This document shows positions 52,776 through 60,993 of a stretch of DNA of 64,000 bases, in pieces (the first letter of the stretch is position 1; each line of letters starts with the position of its first letter). The stretch is from contig NZ_QFFY01000005.1 of assembly GCF_003131205.1 (NCBI RefSeq), positions 372,001-436,000 of the forward strand. Reading direction: 5' to 3'. A program made the translations under genes and the position numbers. The notes beneath the pieces were generated by a model, which saw nothing but the letters and a program-made list of their open reading frames with translations, was not told where the DNA came from and made no database searches. Source of the stretch: Occallatibacter savannae (GTDB lineage Bacteria > Acidobacteriota > Terriglobia > Terriglobales > Acidobacteriaceae).

Positions 52776-53594
52776 TCAGCTCGCCGCGATCTTGATCCGC
52801 TCAGCGTCTTCTTCCACCTCGCCCACGCTGTCGCTCAGTCCGCCGTATCGCCGCTCACGGCGCTGGAACGCTGCGATCGCCTCGAGCAGATGGATACCGC
52901 GAAAATCGGGCCACAGCCGCTCCGTCACAAAGATCTCGGTATACGCAATCTGCCACAGCAGGAAATTTGAAATCCGCATTTCGCCCGAAGTCCGAATCAG
53001 CAGATCGGGATCAGGCATGTGCGCCGTGTAGAGATGCCGGTGCAGATCCTCTTCTGTAATGCGCTCGGGGGCAACGCCCTTCTGCTGCATCTCGCGAGCC
53101 AGCGCGCGGCAGGCATCCACCATCTCTGAGCGCGCACCGTAGTTCAGCGCGAGCGTCAGCGTGGTGCCGGTATTGCGCGTCGTCGCTTCCTGCGCCCACT
53201 GCATCTTGTCTTGCACCTCGCGCGGCAGCTCGTGCACGCGTCCGATGTAGCGAATGCGCACGTTGTTATCGTTCATCCGCTGTACATTGTTTTCGAGGTA
53301 GCTTTTCAAAAGCCTCATCAAGAAATTGACTTCAGCCTTCGGCCTGCGAAGATTGTTCTCCAGCGAGAATGCATACAGCGTTAGCCACGGCAGCCCGATG
53401 CGCGACGCAGTCTCCGTCACCAGCTGAACGCTTTTTGCGCCTTGCTGATGCCCGAGAAATCGCTTGAGCGAACGGTGTCCGGCCCAGCGTCCATTGCCAT
53501 CCATGATGATGGCCACGTGTTCCGGCAGCCGCTCCGGCTTGAGCGTGTTCCAGATGGCGCGCTCGTCTGCGCTCAGCTCATCGATCCGCAGCAT
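52776..53594 (-). CDS. uppS: Undecaprenyl (isoprenyl) diphosphate synthase
   Basis: A 272-residue cis-prenyltransferase: the catalytic Asp32 in IIMDGNGRWA, the blocks GHQQGAKSV, LYAFSLENNLRRP and LNYGARSEM, then DPDLLIRTSGEMRISNFLLWQIAYTE and WPDFRG. It makes the C55 lipid carrier for cell wall synthesis. The start is either the ATG at 53594 or a TTG at 53609; neither has a strong ribosome site. It begins the envelope operon running to 47529. Confidence 0.95.
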   Translation of the reverse strand: MLRIDELSADERAIWNTLKPERLPEHVAIIMDGNGRWAGHRSLKRFLGHQQGAKSVQLVTETASRIGLPWLTLYAFSLENNLRRPKAEVNFLMRLLKSYLENNVQRMNDNNVRIRYIGRVHELPREVQDKMQWAQEATTRNTGTTLTLALNYGARSEMVDACRALAREMQQKGVAPERITEEDLHRHLYTAHMPDPDLLIRTSGEMRISNFLLWQIAYTEIFVTERLWPDFRGIHLLEAIAAFQRRERRYGGLSDSVGEVEEDAERIKIAAS

Positions 53595-53931
53595 GCCAGT
53601 TGGATGCAAGGAAAATGCCTCAGTAGAATTCTTCTACGTAACCGGGCATGGGGCCCGTTCCGCACTTCGTGACAGGGTTGCCGGACGGCTCACATGCCTG
53701 GCACAGCTTCCGCCGTCACCGCGTTGTCTTGCCATTTCAAGAGCCTCGGCAGGCTAGTGAAATCCGGCGACACATTCGAGCCTAGCACAAAGAGGCGAGG
53801 CTTATGCGGTCACACTTGGCACACATGAATCGATCGTCATCTTCGTCAGAGAAGATGGCCGGGCGACTGGCATTTACTGCACCCGTCGCCCGCCAAAAAG
53901 GAGTCGAAAAGAGATCGGTCTTTGCCGCGGA
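53595..53931. other. Intergenic region upstream of uppS
   Basis: A 337-base spacer between uppS and the XRE gene on the same strand. The envelope operon promoter is expected here. A plus-strand open frame from 53804 runs antisense into the XRE gene and looks non-coding. No RNA gene or strong hairpin is evident. Confidence 0.45.
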
Positions 53932-54468
53932 CTACGCGGTCCTGCGCCGTCCCGTAGCCATATCGCGCACCGACCCATACAGCAGCGTCCGGTGCAGCGA
54001 GTCGAGATGCGGAAGCATCGCCGCAATCTCCGCCAGGAAGGGATCAGCCATGATCGCCGACACCTCTTCCTCGCGACGGCTGCGTGAATCGCGTACCAGT
54101 TGGCGCATATCCACCTCGAGCGCCTCGGCTAGTCGCTCCAGCGAACCCAGCGTCGGAATCGCCTTGCCATTCTCGATCTTCGAGATGTAGGTGCGGGGCA
54201 CCTGCATCCGGCTCGCCAGTTGGCGCTGGCTCAGGTGACGTGCTTTGCGAATCTCGCGCACCTGCGCCGCAACCTGCAAGCCTGCCTCGGCCGAGGCCGC
54301 TGCCGGTGATGGCTGCACAAGTTGGGGGGCTAGGGGTGCCGGCTCCTCGATATCGAGGGGTCTGCGACATTTTCTGCACAGTGAATTGGTCGTTCTGTAC
54401 TGCACCAAACTGCAGAAATCGCAACGCACGACTTCGCGTGTGTCCACGCTAACAAGAGTGGTAGCCAT
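53932..54468 (-). CDS. XRE-family regulator with N-terminal zinc ribbon
   Basis: A 178-residue protein. Residues 16-34 carry two Cys pairs (CDFC and CRKC), a zinc ribbon. An Ala/Pro-rich linker follows, then an XRE/Cro-type helix-turn-helix at about 65-125 (IRKARHLSQRQLASRMQVPRTYISKIENGKAIPTLGSLERLAEAL). A helical tail with many Arg and Leu ends it. Target genes are unknown. It is divergent from the HD-domain gene at 54659. Confidence 0.82.
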   Translation of the reverse strand: MATTLVSVDTREVVRCDFCSLVQYRTTNSLCRKCRRPLDIEEPAPLAPQLVQPSPAAASAEAGLQVAAQVREIRKARHLSQRQLASRMQVPRTYISKIENGKAIPTLGSLERLAEALEVDMRQLVRDSRSRREEEVSAIMADPFLAEIAAMLPHLDSLHRTLLYGSVRDMATGRRRTA

Positions 54469-54658
54469 CGTTTAAGTTGCGGAGTGCCAGAGCGAGGTAC
54501 TCCTCGCGATGCAGATTGCACCGCGATAAGTGCTACTTTCGGCTGCGGAACCATAATTGTCAAGTACAAATTTCGGTGCAAACCGAAGAAAGCCGGAACA
54601 GACCCAAAGAAACCCAATAAAACGCGAACCACACAATGCAACACGTAAAATTCACGAC

Positions 54659-55273
54659 ATGACTCTGGCCGAAAACGCTGACCTGAAATTCGATCGCGAA
54701 CAAGCATGGAAGCTTCTCTGCGAGTGGACGCAAACCGAAAACCTGCGCAAGCACGCCCAGGCCGTTGAGATCTGCGTCTCTGCCTACGGCGAAGCAGAAG
54801 CCGATCGCCTCGGCCTCACCGGACCGGAACGGACCCGTCTGCTCAATCTCTACTCAACCACCGCCCTGCTTCACGACTTCGACTACGAGCGCCACCCCAC
54901 TCCCGAGGAGCATCCCTTCGTAGGAGTCAAGGAACTTGAGCGGCAAGGCTGGCCGCAGGAGATGCGCACCGCCATCCTGGGCCACGCTCAGTATTCCGGC
55001 GTTCCCCGCGTCACTCATCTCGACAAGGCCCTCTTTGCCTGTGACGAACTCGCTGGTTTCCTTACCGCCTGCGCCTTGGTCAAACCAACCAAAAAGCTCG
55101 CAGAAGTCGAAGTCCCCGGCGTCCGAAAAAAGATGAAAGACAAGGCGTTCGCCCGCGGCGTCAGTCGCGAAGATGTCATTCAGGGCGCAGCTGAGCTAGG
55201 CGTTGACCTCGACTCCCACATCGCCTTCTGTCTCCAAGCCATGAAGAGTCGCGCTGAAGAGTTAGGACTTTAA
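54659..55273 (+). CDS. HD-domain phosphohydrolase
   Basis: A 204-residue protein with an HD fold: NLRKHAQAVEICV, then the HD pair in TTALLHDFDYERHP, then the third His in ILGHAQYSGVPR and the Asp in LDKALFACDELAG. HD proteins hydrolyse phosphoesters, often nucleotides. This compact type is common and uncharacterised. The ATG at 54659 starts the homologous part; the longer frame from 54557 is dominated by basic, non-conserved residues. Confidence 0.85.
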   Translation: MTLAENADLKFDREQAWKLLCEWTQTENLRKHAQAVEICVSAYGEAEADRLGLTGPERTRLLNLYSTTALLHDFDYERHPTPEEHPFVGVKELERQGWPQEMRTAILGHAQYSGVPRVTHLDKALFACDELAGFLTACALVKPTKKLAEVEVPGVRKKMKDKAFARGVSREDVIQGAAELGVDLDSHIAFCLQAMKSRAEELGL

Positions 55274-55329
55274 CCGTCAAGAAGCAACTCTGCTACAACT
55301 CCAGCAACGAAATCTGAATCTCTTTATGT

Positions 55330-55629
55330 ATGAAGAAGACCCTACAGATATCTACATTGCTCCTCGGGACCGCCCTGGCGGTTACACCCATGATGGCGTT
55401 CAGCCAGCAACCCCATCCCGGTGAAGACCACACCGCCAAGCAGGATGCCAAGCGCGCCGGCCAGGAATCAAAAGACGCTGTCAAGGACAGCGGTCGCGCC
55501 GTCAAGCACGGCACGCAGAAGGCCTACCACTCCACTAAGCGCCACACCAAGCGCGCTGCCCACCGCACCAAGAACGCGGTCAAAGGCGGAGCCGAAGGCG
55601 TGAAGGACGGGGCCAAGAACCCGTACTAG
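55330..55629 (+). CDS. Small secreted histone-H1-like basic protein
   Basis: A 99-residue protein with a signal peptide (MKKTLQISTLLLGTALAVTPMMAFS). The mature part is repetitive and rich in Lys, Ala, His and Gly (KAYHSTKRHTKRAAHRTKNAVKGGAEGVKDGAKNPY), resembling late-embryogenesis or H1-tail-like low-complexity proteins. I do not assign a function. It follows the HD gene by 56 bases. Confidence 0.6.
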   Translation: MKKTLQISTLLLGTALAVTPMMAFSQQPHPGEDHTAKQDAKRAGQESKDAVKDSGRAVKHGTQKAYHSTKRHTKRAAHRTKNAVKGGAEGVKDGAKNPY

Positions 55630-55653
55630 AACTGGACGTGGTCAGAGAGCAAA

Positions 55654-55680
55654 ACGCCAGCCTCGGTCAGGGGCTGGCGT
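55654..55680 (+). terminator. Hairpin after the small basic protein gene
   Basis: ACGCCAGCC and GGCTGGCGT pair perfectly (9 bp) around a 9-base loop, 24 bases after the stop. The tail (TTCGTGTGTGT) is only weakly T-rich. It also sits between this gene and the convergent DHH gene. Confidence 0.6.
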
Positions 55681-55713
55681 TCGTGTGTGTGCTCGGTTTC
55701 TGTGAGAACGATC

Positions 55714-56757
55714 TCATTTCATCGGATCTTTCGCTCTAAGCTCAGCCACGATCTCCGCCGCAGCCTCTCTTGCGCAATCGCTCTGGTCCGGCGGAAAGCT
55801 GATGGCACCCACCCGCGCGTGTCCGCCGCCTCCGTAACGCTCGCACACCTGCGCCAGGTTCACCATCTTCGCCGGATCAGCCTTGGTCCACGGATTCGAT
55901 CCCACCGACACCTTCGTTCGGAAGCTCGACTTCGACAAACCGATCGAATACGTCGCATGCGGATGCAGATAGTAAGGGATGAACTTGTTGTATCCCTCCA
56001 CCGGCCTATCCGTAATGTCGAAGAAGATCGTGCCATCTACATCTTCGCTCCGCTGCCGAATCAGCTCGATCCCCTCGCGATGCCGCTCCAGCAGCGGCGG
56101 CAGCAGACTCGCCACAAACGGCTGCGCGAGCACGTCCGCAAGCGGCATCTCCGTCAGCAGGGGAATCAGCTTCGGAATAAACTCCGGATCCTGCGTCGCT
56201 TCGATGATCAGCGTCAACTTCATCGCCGGCGCCGCCATCTCCACCGCGGCCTCCGGACTCTCGTACAGCGCGCCATCCACGATATTCGCCCAGTGAATCA
56301 AATCGGCAACCGGCTCCGTATTGAACCCAAACTTCGTCGAGCCGATATGCGCCAGAAAGCTGGTGCACGACGTATAGTTCGGATCGAAGAACTTTCGCAT
56401 GCTGCACTGCGCGTCGCGTTGGCAGGCGAGGAAGTGCTCATGATCCTGCGGCGTCAGAAACGCCGATTGATGGTGATCGAACCACCAAGTGATCTTCGGC
56501 GACGCCGAGTACTTGAAGTCGACGATGGCGTTCTCATCCCCCGTGAACTCGCTCTCATCGAACAGCGCGCCGGCCCGGTGCACCAGGCCGTGGTAGTCAT
56601 ACGCGGCATCCTTCGCAATGCACTCGCGATGGAACCGCGTGAACAGCGATGCGGAACAGGCCCCGTCGAAGCACTTATCGTGATAGAAAACTTTGACCCG
56701 CAACCGCACCAGCTCCTCTCGTGCCCCTTCCGGTAAACCCGGAAGAGTAAGAATCAT
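55714..56757 (-). CDS. DHH-superfamily phosphoesterase
   Basis: A 347-residue protein. Metal-binding blocks are FYHDKCFDGACSA (His26, Asp27, Asp31), VDFKYS (Asp80) and WWFDHHQS (DHH at 94-96). A C-terminal DHHA1 domain ends with ERYGGGGHARVGAISF. DHH proteins cleave oligonucleotides, cyclic dinucleotides or polyphosphates; the exact substrate is not clear here. The start is the ATG at 56757 or possibly the ATG at 56802. The long open frame further upstream is antisense to the CPBP gene and is not coding. Confidence 0.85.
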   Translation of the reverse strand: MILTLPGLPEGAREELVRLRVKVFYHDKCFDGACSASLFTRFHRECIAKDAAYDYHGLVHRAGALFDESEFTGDENAIVDFKYSASPKITWWFDHHQSAFLTPQDHEHFLACQRDAQCSMRKFFDPNYTSCTSFLAHIGSTKFGFNTEPVADLIHWANIVDGALYESPEAAVEMAAPAMKLTLIIEATQDPEFIPKLIPLLTEMPLADVLAQPFVASLLPPLLERHREGIELIRQRSEDVDGTIFFDITDRPVEGYNKFIPYYLHPHATYSIGLSKSSFRTKVSVGSNPWTKADPAKMVNLAQVCERYGGGGHARVGAISFPPDQSDCAREAAAEIVAELRAKDPMK

Positions 56758-56895
56758 ACGGGAGGCCCGTTGTGTCAAGGAGCGCAGGTCGAAAAGCGCC
56801 ATGCCCGCTCGCCATCCCGGCCCTGCGGCGCACTCTGCTCGCTGCACTTTGGGTAGAATGCATCGACGGCACCTCGCCGCCGTAAGGAGAAACTT

Positions 56896-57939
56896 ATGGA
56901 ACTCGAGCCTGAGCCGCAGCTCCCGCAAACGACCGAACTGCACGCGCCAGAGCCCGATCCCGCAGCCGACGCACCGCTCGCGCCCGTCACCATACCCGCC
57001 GCAGAGCAACCAGAGCCTTATCGCGGACTGAAATGGATTTTCATCGGCCCCTATGGACTCCGCTCCGGCTGGTCCGTCCTCATCTTCGTCCCTCTCCTGA
57101 TCGGCTTCATGTCCGCTCTCGCCCTCCTTTTCGCCAAAATGCACCTCATCACGAAGGGAGCATTCACGCCGAAGAATGCAATCTTCAGCGAACTCTTCCA
57201 GCTCATCGCTCTCATCGCCGCCGCAGCCATCGTGGCGCTCATTGAACGCCGTAGCATCCTGGACTACAACCTCCGTGGCTCGTATCGCGCCATCCACTTC
57301 TTCAGCGGATTCGTAATCGGCTTCCTGGCTCTCTCTGCGCTCGTGGGCGGTCTGGCAGCAGGCCATTGGCTCAGCTTCGGCCCTTCAACCCTGAGCGGTG
57401 GTGAAATCGTCAAGTACGCCCTGGTCTGGGGCTCGGTTTTCCTGATGGTGGGCTGCTTTGAAGAAGGCACCATGCGCTGCTATCTCCAGTACACCTTCAC
57501 CCGCGGCCTCAACTTCTGGGGTGCACTCGGCATCATCGGCTCCATCTGCGGCCTGCTGCTGTGGCGTACGAAAGGCGAGGCCTCCTGGGGCGTATACATG
57601 ATTGCTGGGCTCGGTCTCTTCCCCTGCCTCTACCTCCACCTGAGAAAAACGCCGCAGAGTGGCTTCTGGTATGCGTCCTGGCTCACTTCAGTGCTCTTCG
57701 GCGCCGCCCACACCGGCAACAACGGCGAAAACTGGATCGGCATCTTTGCCGCCGCGCTTATCGGCTTCATCTTCTGCGTCAGCATCTGGGTTACCGGCTC
57801 AGCATGGTGTCGACCAGCGCAGGTTCGACTCCATTGCCGCATTGTGCGTCAGCTGCTTCGGGGCTCCGCCGTCAGTGTCGACCAGGAAGACCTCATAGTC
57901 GGCCGGATTTTCGATCCGCTTATGAATCGGCTCCGTTAG
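56896..57939 (+). pseudogene. CPBP-family intramembrane protease, 3' end lost and replaced
   Basis: An open frame of 347 codons. Residues 1-40 are acidic and Pro-rich. Several membrane helices follow, with the CPBP (CAAX protease/Abi) motifs CFEEGTMRCYL (residues near 190) and LFGAAHTGNNGENW. The protein pattern holds to about residue 304 (IWVTGSAW, base 57809). The expected last helix with a second conserved His block is missing. The remaining 43 codons are antisense to the S9 peptidase gene and are not homologous. The start and upstream part are intact. The product, if made, probably lacks a full membrane core. Confidence 0.65.
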
Positions 57940-58704
57940 AAATGCAAGCGCTTTGCCATTCGGGGCCGGTGCAATCTCCGCGATTGCGAGGTCAGATTTG
58001 GCTACGGTCGTTGCCCCTTCCGGGAGCTTGGCTGAAGGCTCAGCATCGCCTGCCGCCTTGCCAGGTATCGTGTTCGCCAATGGCAAAGCTACAGCCCGAG
58101 CCAGCGCGGGTGCGATCGCGATCTTCAGAAGGAGATCGCCACGATACTGCTCCCGCCAGCGCACTACGTCCTTCCACTCGTCGGTCTGCTTGTCTTCCTC
58201 TTCGTGGGTTTGGGGCGCCTTGGCTGAGATGTAGATTGCCGATCCATCCGAGGACCAGGCAAACGCGTGTACGTCAAGCTTTTCTTTATAGAGCGGCAGT
58301 GCCTCTCCGCCCGAAGACGAGATCAGCCATACGCGGTTCGGCTTGTCGCCGTCAGAGTCGCCCGATTCACTTGAGCCGGACGGAGCACGATCCGAAGTGA
58401 ACGCGATCCACTTGCCGTCGGGGCTCCACTGCGGCCGCTCATCGGTTCCCGATCGTGTCAGGGGCTTCAGCCCGTCTTTTGCAGTCCACAACCACAAATC
58501 GTGGCGAAAATTGTTTGCCTTCCAGTCGGGCGCTTCCGTCGCTATGACAGCCGATGACGCATCCGGCGCCAGCGTCGTGCCGGTGATCTCTGTCGTATTC
58601 AGGTATTCGTCGAGAGTGATCTTAGGTTTCTGAGCCCCAACAGAAAAGGCCGAAAGAAGACAACCGCAGGCCGCTAGAACGGTCCGGATGCGAAGGGAAG
58701 ACAT
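57799..58704 (-). pseudogene. S9-family (prolyl oligopeptidase-like) peptidase, N-terminal fragment only
   Basis: A 301-codon frame with a signal peptide (MSSLRIRTVLAACGCLLSAFSVGAQ). It then has the β-propeller blades of S9 peptidases (TRSGTDERPQWSPDGKWIAFTSDRA, VHAFAWSSDGSAIYISA, APNGKALAFLTEP). It stops at SNLRWSTPC, where a typical blade would continue RWSPDGK. The α/β-hydrolase catalytic domain (about 300 residues) is absent. The break coincides with the break in the CPBP gene on the other strand. Confidence 0.7.
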
Positions 58705-58757
58705 ATACGCACTATAAATTGCGCTAAACAGGCCGCGTTTGAAAAGAACAGCCTGCG

Positions 58758-60020
58758 TTACCAGGATCTGAAGCGCATGACATGAGCAGGTGTGAGCTTC
58801 GATCCCGCCTTTACGTTGCCGTGGTCGTCCAACTCGCTCCAGCCTGAGTTTGCGATGTAGAAGTAGTCGTTCCCCACAGAGAGGCAGTGCGTCGGGTCGC
58901 CAAGAGTCGGCGTATTCTGTTCGATCACATAGCTGCGGACTACATGCTGCAGCGAAGTGTCCAGGAAGGCGCGAATGACGCGTTCGGGCGATGTTCCATT
59001 CTGTATGAGCAAGAGCATTCCGCGGTCGTAGTACATTCCATCGACACCACTCAAAGCCGTTCCATTCGAGAGGAGCCATCGTACGCTGCCGACCTCGAGG
59101 TCAAGAACGGCGATGCCACGCAGGTAATCCGGAACGAGCGCGTGTTTGCCATCCGGAAGCACCGCGGGTGTTTGCGGGGATATGAAATCCGTTCCATTCA
59201 ACAATCGCAACTGCCCATGCTTGAGACGGTACACTCCGCCTCTCTCACCGTCGCTGACAAGCGGATCGCCTTCTTGATCGAGAGCCATGTCGCCGAGCGC
59301 CGAACCTGCCGGGCCCTCAAATCTATGCAGCAGCTTGCCTGATTTGAGGTCGAAACATACAACAGCCGATCTGCCCCAATCAGATTTCGGAGCCACGGTA
59401 AACCCATCCAGCGCGGCCTCCGTAGCCCATACCAGATTCCGAACGCCATCCACCTTGATCGCGAGCATCGGCCAGCCGCTCGGAGACGAAGCGAAATCTG
59501 TCGCAGCACCTTTTTCGGTGACCCGAATGATTTTCTTCTCCAGCACGCTCGTTACTAGGAATGCTCGGGATGACGGGTCGTAATCGATGTCTTCCGCCAC
59601 CAGTCCAGGATCCGGAAGGTCGAATTGAATCTGCGTTCCAGAAACGGTCTTCTTGTTCTCCTCAAATCTCTTAAGCACGTCTTTATATCGGGGTGACTCG
59701 ACAAGCGAGGCGAAATCCTTGTTGCTGCCATCGAGCATGCCGGTATCAACCTGGCCCAGATCGGCAAACTGCACCAGGGCATCAAGCGCTTTCTCGCTTT
59801 TGCCGGCCTCCATGTAACCGCGCGCGACGGAGAGGATCGCGTTTGGATTATTGTTCAGCAGCTCTCTTGCCTTCACTGCCTCCTGCAAATAGCCGGCGTG
59901 ATCTCCAGCGGCACGTCTTGTATGCGCCTCATTGCGCAGCGCCGCAAGTTCATCGCGCACGTTGTTCGGTGCCTGCGCAAGCAACGCCACCGCCGCGGCG
60001 ATCGCCATCATTCGGATCAT
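58758..60020 (-). CDS. Secreted NHL/SMP-30-like β-propeller protein with TPR-like N-terminus
   Basis: A 420-residue protein with a short signal peptide (MIRMMAIAAAVALLAQA). Residues 25-110 are helical, TPR-like (YLQEAVKARELLNNNPNAILSVARGYMEAGKSEKALDAL). From about residue 130 to the end are repeated blades (DYDPSSRAFLVTSVLEKKIIRV, GDMALDQEGDPLVSDGERGGVYRL, DPTHCLSVGNDYFYIANSGW), similar to SMP-30/gluconolactonase or NHL propellers. The ATG at 60020 starts the signal peptide. Substrate unknown. It is divergent from the amidohydrolase gene. Confidence 0.75.
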   Translation of the reverse strand: MIRMMAIAAAVALLAQAPNNVRDELAALRNEAHTRRAAGDHAGYLQEAVKARELLNNNPNAILSVARGYMEAGKSEKALDALVQFADLGQVDTGMLDGSNKDFASLVESPRYKDVLKRFEENKKTVSGTQIQFDLPDPGLVAEDIDYDPSSRAFLVTSVLEKKIIRVTEKGAATDFASSPSGWPMLAIKVDGVRNLVWATEAALDGFTVAPKSDWGRSAVVCFDLKSGKLLHRFEGPAGSALGDMALDQEGDPLVSDGERGGVYRLKHGQLRLLNGTDFISPQTPAVLPDGKHALVPDYLRGIAVLDLEVGSVRWLLSNGTALSGVDGMYYDRGMLLLIQNGTSPERVIRAFLDTSLQHVVRSYVIEQNTPTLGDPTHCLSVGNDYFYIANSGWSELDDHGNVKAGSKLTPAHVMRFRSW

Positions 60021-60092
60021 GCGACCGCATTCTATCCGCTGCACCTGAGGGGTTTACTCTTTTCTGTGACGAACCGGCAATCGCGAGGACCG

Positions 60093-60962
60093 ATGACTAC
60101 CCGACTGGATGCCCATCAGCACTTCTGGAAGTACAGCCCGGCGGAATATGGCTGGATTGGCGACAACATGGCTAGCTTGCGCCGAGACTTTCTGCCACAC
60201 GACTTGCAACCGCTGCTTGCAGAACAAGGATTTGCTGGGTCGATTGCAGTCCAGGCGCGCCAGAGTCTTGAAGAAACCCGCTGGCTGCTGGAACTCGCCG
60301 CGCACAACGACGTTGTCAAAGGCGTGGTCGGGTGGGTCGATCTCCGGTCTCCCGACCTCTCAGCCCAGCTTCATCAATTTGCGCAGAACCCCAGCCTTGT
60401 GGGCGTGCGCCATGTGGTGCAGGACGAGCCCGACAACGATTTCATGCTCGGTGCTGAGTTCCGCCGCGGCATCGCCAGGCTTGGCGAGTACGATCTCGCT
60501 TACGACATCCTCATCTACCCTCGGCAACTTCCAGCTGCCATCAAACTTGTCCGTGATCTCCCGGAACAGCGGTTCGTTTTGGATCACATTGCCAAGCCTC
60601 CCATCGCGGAAGGCCGTTTGAATCCATGGAACCGCGACCTCCGCGAACTGGGTAAGTCTGAGAACGTCTTCTGCAAGCTATCCGGAATGGTTACAGAGGC
60701 GCGCTGGAACGACTGGAAGCCCCAGGATTTTCGCCCCTATCTTGATGTGGTGCTGGACACGTTCACCCCCGCCAGACTCATGGTAGGGTCGGACTGGCCG
60801 GTCTGCACCGCCTCAGCGTCATACAGACGAACGATTGCACTGGTGCGCGACTACATCGGCGCGTTGACGTCGGCTGAACAGGACCTGATCCTTGGCGAAA
60901 ATTGTGCTCGCTTCTACCGAATCCGAGAGCCAAACCAGCCGACTCTTGCCGGCAGAGCTTGA
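60093..60962 (+). CDS. Amidohydrolase of the L-fuconolactonase/rhamnonolactonase type (COG3618)
   Basis: A 289-residue TIM-barrel hydrolase. The metal site starts DAHQHFW (His8, His10), with FVLDHIAKPP and the late Asp in MVGSDWPV. These are the marks of the amidohydrolase 2 group that hydrolyses sugar lactones or 4-sulfomuconolactone. The start is the ATG at 60093, with GAGGA just upstream; the frame to 59898 is antisense to the propeller gene. Confidence 0.85.
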   Translation: MTTRLDAHQHFWKYSPAEYGWIGDNMASLRRDFLPHDLQPLLAEQGFAGSIAVQARQSLEETRWLLELAAHNDVVKGVVGWVDLRSPDLSAQLHQFAQNPSLVGVRHVVQDEPDNDFMLGAEFRRGIARLGEYDLAYDILIYPRQLPAAIKLVRDLPEQRFVLDHIAKPPIAEGRLNPWNRDLRELGKSENVFCKLSGMVTEARWNDWKPQDFRPYLDVVLDTFTPARLMVGSDWPVCTASASYRRTIALVRDYIGALTSAEQDLILGENCARFYRIREPNQPTLAGRA

Positions 60963-60993
60963 TCGGGTAGCAAGCAGGGCCGAGGAACTCCAG

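Noticed and set aside
53804..54190. 128-codon plus-strand frame upstream of uppS
   Set aside because: Overlaps the XRE gene in antisense and is Ser/Arg-rich with no motif.
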